Made by a program: the position numbers and the translations under genes. The notes below the pieces were generated by a model that saw nothing but the letters and a program-made list of their open reading frames with translations, ran no database searches and was not told where the DNA came from. Shown here piece by piece: positions 42,231 through 47,579 of a DNA stretch of 47,579 nt. Source of the DNA: Pseudomonadota bacterium (GTDB lineage: Bacteria; Pseudomonadota; Gammaproteobacteria; Xanthomonadales; Rhodanobacteraceae); contig JAFEFS010000076.1 of the NCBI GenBank assembly GCA_018240465.1, positions 1 through 47,579 of the forward strand. Direction: 5' to 3'. Positions within the stretch are counted from its first letter, which is position 1. The number at the start of each line of letters is the position of its first letter.

Positions 42231-44999
42231 ATGTCCGCCAAGACCTTGACCCTGATCGACGGCTCCGGCTACCTGTTCCGCGCCTTCCATGCACTGCCGC
42301 CGCTCGCGAACCGCAATGGCGAGCCGACCGGCGCGCTGTTCGGCGTGTTCAACATGCTGCGCACGACGCTGAAGGCCCGGCCCGACTATCTCGCCTTCGT
42401 CGTCGACGCGCCGGGACCGACCTTCCGCGACGAACTCTATCCCGACTACAAGGCACACCGGCCGCCGATGCCGGAGGATCTACGCGCCCAGATCGAACCG
42501 ATGATGAACCTTGTCGCCGCGCTCGGCATTCCGATCCTGCGCGTGGGCGGCGTCGAGGCCGACGATGTGATCGGCACGCTGTCGAGGCAGGCGGCGAAGC
42601 AGGGCATCGAGGTCACGGTATCGACCGGCGACAAGGACATGGCCCAGCTCGTGGATGCGCACGTCAAGCTTGTCAACACGATGACGAACACGACGCTGGA
42701 CGAAGCGGGCGTCGTCGACAAGTTCGGCGTACGCCCGGACCAGATCGCGGACTACCTCGCGCTGACGGGCGATGCGGTGGACAACGTGCCCGGCGTGGAA
42801 AAGTGCGGCCCGAAGACCGCGGCGAAATGGCTGGGCGAATACGCCACGCTCGACGGCGTCATCGCCAACGCAGACCGGATTGGCGGCAAGATCGGCGAAA
42901 ACCTGCGCCGCGCGCTGCCGCAACTGCCGCTTTCGCGCGCGTTGACGATCATCAAGATCGACGTCGCGTTGGAGCAGAAACCGACCGACCTCGTGCGACG
43001 CGAGGCCGACGTCGACAAGTTGCGAGAGCTCTATGCGCGTTACGAATTCAAGGCGGCGCTGAAAGATCTCGACGCGGGACTCGAAAAACCGGAAAGCATC
43101 CTGTCGCAAACTGATCAGGTGGGGAAAAATGAACCAACGCATCACGCGGCGCCCGATTCTCCGAGCCCCGAGTCCCGAGTCCCGGCCCCCGACAAGCATT
43201 ACGAATTGGTCCTCTCGCAGGCGCAATTCGACGCATGGTTGAAAAGACTCGAAGCGGCCGACCTGATCTGCATCGACACCGAAACGACCGGTCTCGATCC
43301 GATGCGCGCCGAGATCGTCGGTGTGTCGTTCGCGGTCGAGCCAGGCCACGCGGCCTACGTGCCGCTCGCGCACGACTATCCCGCTGCGCCGGCACAACTG
43401 GACCGCGCGGCCGTGCTCGCAGCGCTGCGCCCGCTGCTGGAAGACGCGAAGAAACACAAACTCGGCCAGCACGCGAAGTACGACATGAACGTGCTGTCGA
43501 ACTACGGCATCGCCGTGCAGGGCGTGCGTTTCGACTCGATGCTCGAATCCTACGTGTGGAACTCGGCGAGCAATCGCCACGACATGGACACGCTGGCGAA
43601 GAAATACCTCGGCGTCGACACGATCCACTACGAGGACGTGACCGGCAAGGGCGCCAAACAAATCCCGTTCTCGCAGGTCGATGTGCGCGTCGCGGCCGAC
43701 TACGCGGCCGAGGATGCCGACATCACCTTGCGCCTGCACGAGGCGCTGTGGGCCAGGCTCGAAACCGAACCCGGGCTGCAGAAGGTGTTCGACGAAATCG
43801 AGATGCCGCTTGTGCCCGTGCTCGCGCGCATGGAACAAACCGGCGTGCTGATCGACGCCGCCAGGCTCAAGAAGCAGAGCAACGAACTCGGCAAGCGCCT
43901 GCTCGAAATCCAGCAGCGTGCATTCGATGTCGCCGGCCGTCATTTCAGCCTCGATTCGCCGAAGCAGTTGCAGGCGTTGCTCTATGACGAGTTGAAGCTG
44001 CCGGTATCGGTGAAGACGCCGACCGGCCAGCCGTCGACGAACGAGGAAGCGCTCGAGGCGCTCGCCAACCAGCACGAGCTGCCGCGCCTGATCCTCGATT
44101 ACCGCACCCTGGCCAAGCTGCGCTCGACCTACACCGACAAACTGCCCGAGGCGATCAATCCGCGCGACGGGCGCGTGCACACGAGCTACCACCAGGCTGT
44201 CGCCGCGACGGGCCGGCTGTCCTCGAACGATCCGAACCTGCAGAACATTCCGATCCGCACCGAGGAAGGCCGGCGCATCCGTCAGGCCTTCGTCGCGCCG
44301 CCGGGCTGCAAGGTGCTCGCCGCCGACTATTCGCAGATCGAGCTGCGCATCATGGCGCACCTGTCGGGCGATCCGGGCCTGCTCGCCGCGTTCCATGGCG
44401 GTCAGGACGTCCATCGCGCGACCGCGGCCGAAGTTTTCGGCGTGCCGCCCGAGCAGGTCGACGCAAACCAGCGCCGCGCAGCCAAGGCGATCAATTTCGG
44501 CCTGATGTACGGCATGAGTGCGTGGGGGCTCGCGCGTCAGCTCGGCATCGATCGCGGCGAGGCGAACGATTACGTCAAACGCTACTTCGAACGCTATCCG
44601 GGCGTGCGCGAATTCATGGACCGCACACGCGAGCAGGCGCACCGTGACGGCTACGTCGAAACCCTGTTCGGCCGCCGCCTGTACCTCACCGAAATCCATT
44701 CGCGTAACCAGGGCCTGCGCGCGGGCGCGGAACGCGCGGCGATCAACGCGCCGATGCAGGGCACCGCGGCCGACATCATCAAGCGCGCGATGATCGCGGT
44801 CGACGCCTGGCTGCAATCACTGCACGACGAAGCACGCATGATCATGCAGGTGCACGACGAACTCGTGTTCGAGGTACGCGAAGACGCCGTGAAGAAAATC
44901 TCCGACGGCGTGCGCGAGCGCATGATGCATGCGGCGCAACTCGCGGTACCGCTGATCGTCGACATCGGCATTGGCGACAACTGGGACGAAGCGCATTGA
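42231..44999 (+). CDS. polA: DNA polymerase I
   Basis: A 922-residue Pol I with all three activities. The 5-3 exonuclease: LTLIDGSGYLFRAFHAL, DAPGPTFRDELYPDYKA, VEADDVIGTL. The 3-5 exonuclease appears active, with D349 and E351 in CIDTETTG. The polymerase: motif A ADYSQIELRIM (D699), motif B RRAAKAINFGLMYG, motif C MQVHDELVF (D876, E877). A linker between the two nuclease domains contains an in-frame GAGTCCCG-type repeat (43160-43192) coding PSPESRVPAPD. ATG 42231 starts the conserved region. The C-rich-loop sRNA follows downstream. Confidence 0.96.
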   Translation: MSAKTLTLIDGSGYLFRAFHALPPLANRNGEPTGALFGVFNMLRTTLKARPDYLAFVVDAPGPTFRDELYPDYKAHRPPMPEDLRAQIEPMMNLVAALGIPILRVGGVEADDVIGTLSRQAAKQGIEVTVSTGDKDMAQLVDAHVKLVNTMTNTTLDEAGVVDKFGVRPDQIADYLALTGDAVDNVPGVEKCGPKTAAKWLGEYATLDGVIANADRIGGKIGENLRRALPQLPLSRALTIIKIDVALEQKPTDLVRREADVDKLRELYARYEFKAALKDLDAGLEKPESILSQTDQVGKNEPTHHAAPDSPSPESRVPAPDKHYELVLSQAQFDAWLKRLEAADLICIDTETTGLDPMRAEIVGVSFAVEPGHAAYVPLAHDYPAAPAQLDRAAVLAALRPLLEDAKKHKLGQHAKYDMNVLSNYGIAVQGVRFDSMLESYVWNSASNRHDMDTLAKKYLGVDTIHYEDVTGKGAKQIPFSQVDVRVAADYAAEDADITLRLHEALWARLETEPGLQKVFDEIEMPLVPVLARMEQTGVLIDAARLKKQSNELGKRLLEIQQRAFDVAGRHFSLDSPKQLQALLYDELKLPVSVKTPTGQPSTNEEALEALANQHELPRLILDYRTLAKLRSTYTDKLPEAINPRDGRVHTSYHQAVAATGRLSSNDPNLQNIPIRTEEGRRIRQAFVAPPGCKVLAADYSQIELRIMAHLSGDPGLLAAFHGGQDVHRATAAEVFGVPPEQVDANQRRAAKAINFGLMYGMSAWGLARQLGIDRGEANDYVKRYFERYPGVREFMDRTREQAHRDGYVETLFGRRLYLTEIHSRNQGLRAGAERAAINAPMQGTAADIIKRAMIAVDAWLQSLHDEARMIMQVHDELVFEVREDAVKKISDGVRERMMHAAQLAVPLIVDIGIGDNWDEAH

Positions 45000-45170
45000 C
45001 GGAATCTTCACGCACGAGAAGATGAACTTTCCGTCATGTTGCGGAAAATAGCGTTCTGCTGGCCGTACAAACGCTTGATTTTCAAGCGCATGAATGAAAA
45101 CTAAACCAATCAGTGCGATTTTTCCGTGCGGCTTGAACTTTCGTCGCCCTGACCGCAACTAACTTGACGG
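45000..45170. other. Leader region between polA and the sRNA
   Basis: About 170 bp with no open frame of note. It contains a 7-bp perfect hairpin (CGCTTGA at 45072-45078 with TCAAGCG at 45082-45088, loop TTT) and two possible -35 words, TTGAAC at 45133 and TTGACG at 45164, neither with a convincing -10 at the right distance. It presumably carries the sRNA promoter. Confidence 0.4.
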
Positions 45171-45297
45171 TGCACGCAACGGCACCTCGGCTGGCCTAAC
45201 CTCCCTTAGGTTCAGCCCTCGAAGGCCGATCCCTCCCCAGATCCGCCTTCGGACCCGGCCCCGGAAGCTTCCCCCTAAGCTTTCGGGGCTTTTTTTG
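45171..45297 (+). ncRNA. sX13-like small RNA with three C-rich loops
   Basis: Downstream of polA lies a chain of three stem-loops ending in a terminator. Stem 1: CCTAA-CCTCCC-TTAGG (45195-45210). Stem 2: CGAAGGC (45220-45226) with GCCTTCG (45245-45251), and an inner GATC/GATC stem showing the loop CCTCCCCA. Stem 3 is the terminator, loop CCCCCT. All three loops expose C-rich, anti-Shine-Dalgarno-like sequence. That architecture and the position after polA match sX13 of Xanthomonas, a regulator of virulence and motility mRNAs. The 5-prime end is approximate (sX13 is about 115 nt). The identification rests on structure and synteny only. Confidence 0.75.
45258..45296 (+). terminator. Strong intrinsic terminator
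   Basis: A 13-bp stem, G258-T270 with A277-C289 (CCCCGGAAGCTT against AAGCTTTCGGGG, one G-T wobble), loop CCCCCT, followed by seven T residues (45290-45296). It ends the sRNA and shields the convergent lipoprotein gene. Confidence 0.92.
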
Positions 45298-45317
45298 CCC
45301 GGCGATTCAGTGTCGTG

Positions 45318-45914
45318 TCAAGCGACTGAGTTGGATTTCAGCCATGCCACCAGAGAGTTGAACAGCGGATACCACATGTTCTGGTCGTTAGGCGCGCCGA
45401 TGCCGTAAGCCAATGCCATCACGCCGGTGTTTATTTCGCGCTCGGCGACGAACACGTCTTTGGAAGACGCGGCTTCGGTGGCAATCAATTTGACGAATTT
45501 TTTGTCGTCACGTTTCTCGATATCGAAATGTATCCAGAGAAATTTTTGATAGTTCCTGCCCGCATTGCTGATCCCAATCCGGTCGTTGGCGGCAAGAGAG
45601 GGGACTTTGTCCTGCAGATTTTTTTCAATGATTCGCGCCTGCAAATCCTTTATGTCGAGCACTTCCGAGAATATACCGAGTTCTTTGATTTGCTTGAACG
45701 CGGAATCGCCTGTGGTTACCAGGGCAAAGGACTTGTAGTCCGCGAGATTGATTTTCTCTGCGGTGTCGGTCTTGGCTTGCTCAACGGCACCGTGGCTATC
45801 GGTTGCCAGGTACCCGCTATTGTTGGGTTTGATCACCTTACCTGTTGTTCCGCAACCTGCAATCAACAAAATCGCTGCAGACAGAGGCACTGCCCTACCG
45901 ATCATACGGATCAT
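45318..45914 (-). CDS. Lipoprotein of unknown function, low GC
   Basis: A 198-residue predicted lipoprotein: basic start, hydrophobic core AVPLSAAILL, and a lipobox IAGC. The mature part (TAEKINLADYKSFALVTTG, DLQARIIEKNLQDKVPSLAA, KFLWIHFDIEKRDDKKFVKL, AEREINTGVMALAYG) has a mixed alpha/beta pattern similar to DUF4136-like or LPS-assembly-like lipoproteins, but I do not recognise it firmly. G+C is about half, clearly below the flanking polA and icd genes. ATG 45914 has GGGGAA 5 nt upstream. It should be anchored in a membrane. Icd lies about 120 bp upstream on the same strand, with a hairpin between. Confidence 0.75.
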   Translation of the reverse strand: MIRMIGRAVPLSAAILLIAGCGTTGKVIKPNNSGYLATDSHGAVEQAKTDTAEKINLADYKSFALVTTGDSAFKQIKELGIFSEVLDIKDLQARIIEKNLQDKVPSLAANDRIGISNAGRNYQKFLWIHFDIEKRDDKKFVKLIATEAASSKDVFVAEREINTGVMALAYGIGAPNDQNMWYPLFNSLVAWLKSNSVA

Positions 45915-45967
45915 ATTTTCCCCGACTAAGAAAAGCGTTGTACAAGAAGCCCAAAATCGAAAAGCAC

Positions 45968-46000
45968 CACGCCGACCATCAGCGATACTTCGTCGGCGTG
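45968..46000 (-). terminator. Possible terminator after icd
   Basis: A 9-bp perfect stem CACGCCGAC (45968-45976) with GTCGGCGTG (45992-46000) and a 15-nt loop, lying 35 bp beyond the icd stop. On the minus strand it is followed by GTGCTTTTCGATTTT, so T-rich but interrupted. It may separate icd from the lipoprotein gene. Confidence 0.45.
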
Positions 46001-46034
46001 ACAGATCCAGCCCCAGCAACGATGTCGATTTGGT

Positions 46035-47402
<1,368 letters not shown>

Positions 47403-47455
47403 GGGTTGCTCACGTTATCGGGTGGACGAGAAAGACGTGCAAGCGTATCAGGAGG

Positions 47456-47579
47456 TGAACCGCCCCGGGAACGTCGGAGGCTGGTTGGTGTGAGTCAAGC
47501 CGCCATCGGCATCACACGTTGTTGCTGTTGCTGATGATATATCGCTTCTGCTTCCGCCGGCGGTCGGTGTCCGATCGAG
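47456..47579. mobile_element. End of an IS3-family (IS51-group-like) insertion sequence
   Basis: The sequence TGAACCGCCCCGGG at 47456-47469 matches the terminal inverted repeat commonly seen in IS51-group IS3 elements, and a transposase C-terminus follows inward on the minus strand. The element continues past the window, so its other end and any target duplication cannot be checked. Confidence 0.7.
47495..47579 (-). CDS. Transposase OrfB C-terminus, IS3 family (partial)
   Basis: The last 27 codons of a frame entering from beyond the window: SIGHRPPAEAEAIYHQ, then a glutamine run and RVMPMAA before TGA (47495-47497). The SIG-x-x-PPAEAEA pattern is typical of the end of IS3-family integrase-core transposases. 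The catalytic domain lies outside the window, so whether the enzyme is intact is unknown. Confidence 0.7.
   Translation of the reverse strand, partial: SIGHRPPAEAEAIYHQQQQQRVMPMAA

Overview
The window is about 47.6 kb of GC-rich (roughly two thirds G+C), densely coding chromosomal DNA. Gene content points to a gammaproteobacterium of the Xanthomonadales/Lysobacterales, probably near Rhodanobacteraceae. Support: a PhoP/PhoQ-like pair, a glutaredoxin-rhodanese fusion, a TopA without zinc-finger cysteines, the DUF2782-polA pair with a C-rich-loop sRNA resembling sX13 downstream of polA, and the fmt/def/LysM/dprA/topA/tsaC block. No rRNA, tRNA, CRISPR array or prophage was seen.

Layout. 0.1-2.6 kb: a small PepSY-like protein and phoP/phoQ. 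2.7-8.8 kb: an isocitrate lyase/PEP mutase superfamily enzyme facing a minus-strand run of rsgA, a TPR-sulfotransferase, a QEGLA/DUF1704 protein and a secreted M20 amidohydrolase. 8.8-14.9 kb: a family 2 glycosyltransferase, a tight alaA/SGNH-hydrolase/Tat-exported beta-lactamase-fold operon, a three-domain glutaredoxin fusion and a GNAT acetyltransferase. 14.9-17.4 kb (minus): 3-hydroxybutyrate dehydrogenase, a patatin-like phospholipase and a TPR protein. 17.6-21.6 kb (plus): a two-gene ATP-citrate-lyase-like system. 21.6-29.5 kb: ntrX and ntrY separated by three envelope glycosyltransferase genes. 29.4-32.8 kb (minus): DUF4390, rsmB, fmt and def. 32.9-40.1 kb (plus): LysM protein, dprA, topA, then a REP/RAYT module with a low-GC passenger gene, then tsaC. 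40.1-45.3 kb: an AMP-forming synthetase, DUF2782, polA and the sRNA. 45.3-47.6 kb: a low-GC lipoprotein, icd, and the end of an IS3-family element that runs out of the window.

The item most worth study is the ATP-citrate-lyase-like pair at 17597-21629. The first subunit (428 aa) keeps the ATP-grasp and citrate-pocket signatures. The second (900 aa) is about 300 residues longer than the usual partner. It carries a phospho-His CoA-ligase module followed by what look like two citrate-synthase-like modules, each lacking different active-site residues. A cleavage or ligation of citrate or a related acid in a heterotroph is suggested, but the substrate cannot be read from sequence. Second comes the REP-bounded module between topA and tsaC: a near-perfect 43-bp inverted repeat brackets a foreign-looking zinc-ribbon membrane protein, and a third repeat copy completes a RAYT unit. 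Third is an NtrX whose AAA+ domain lacks the GAFTGA loop needed to contact sigma-54.

All functional calls come from reading motifs and recalling families; no database search was run.
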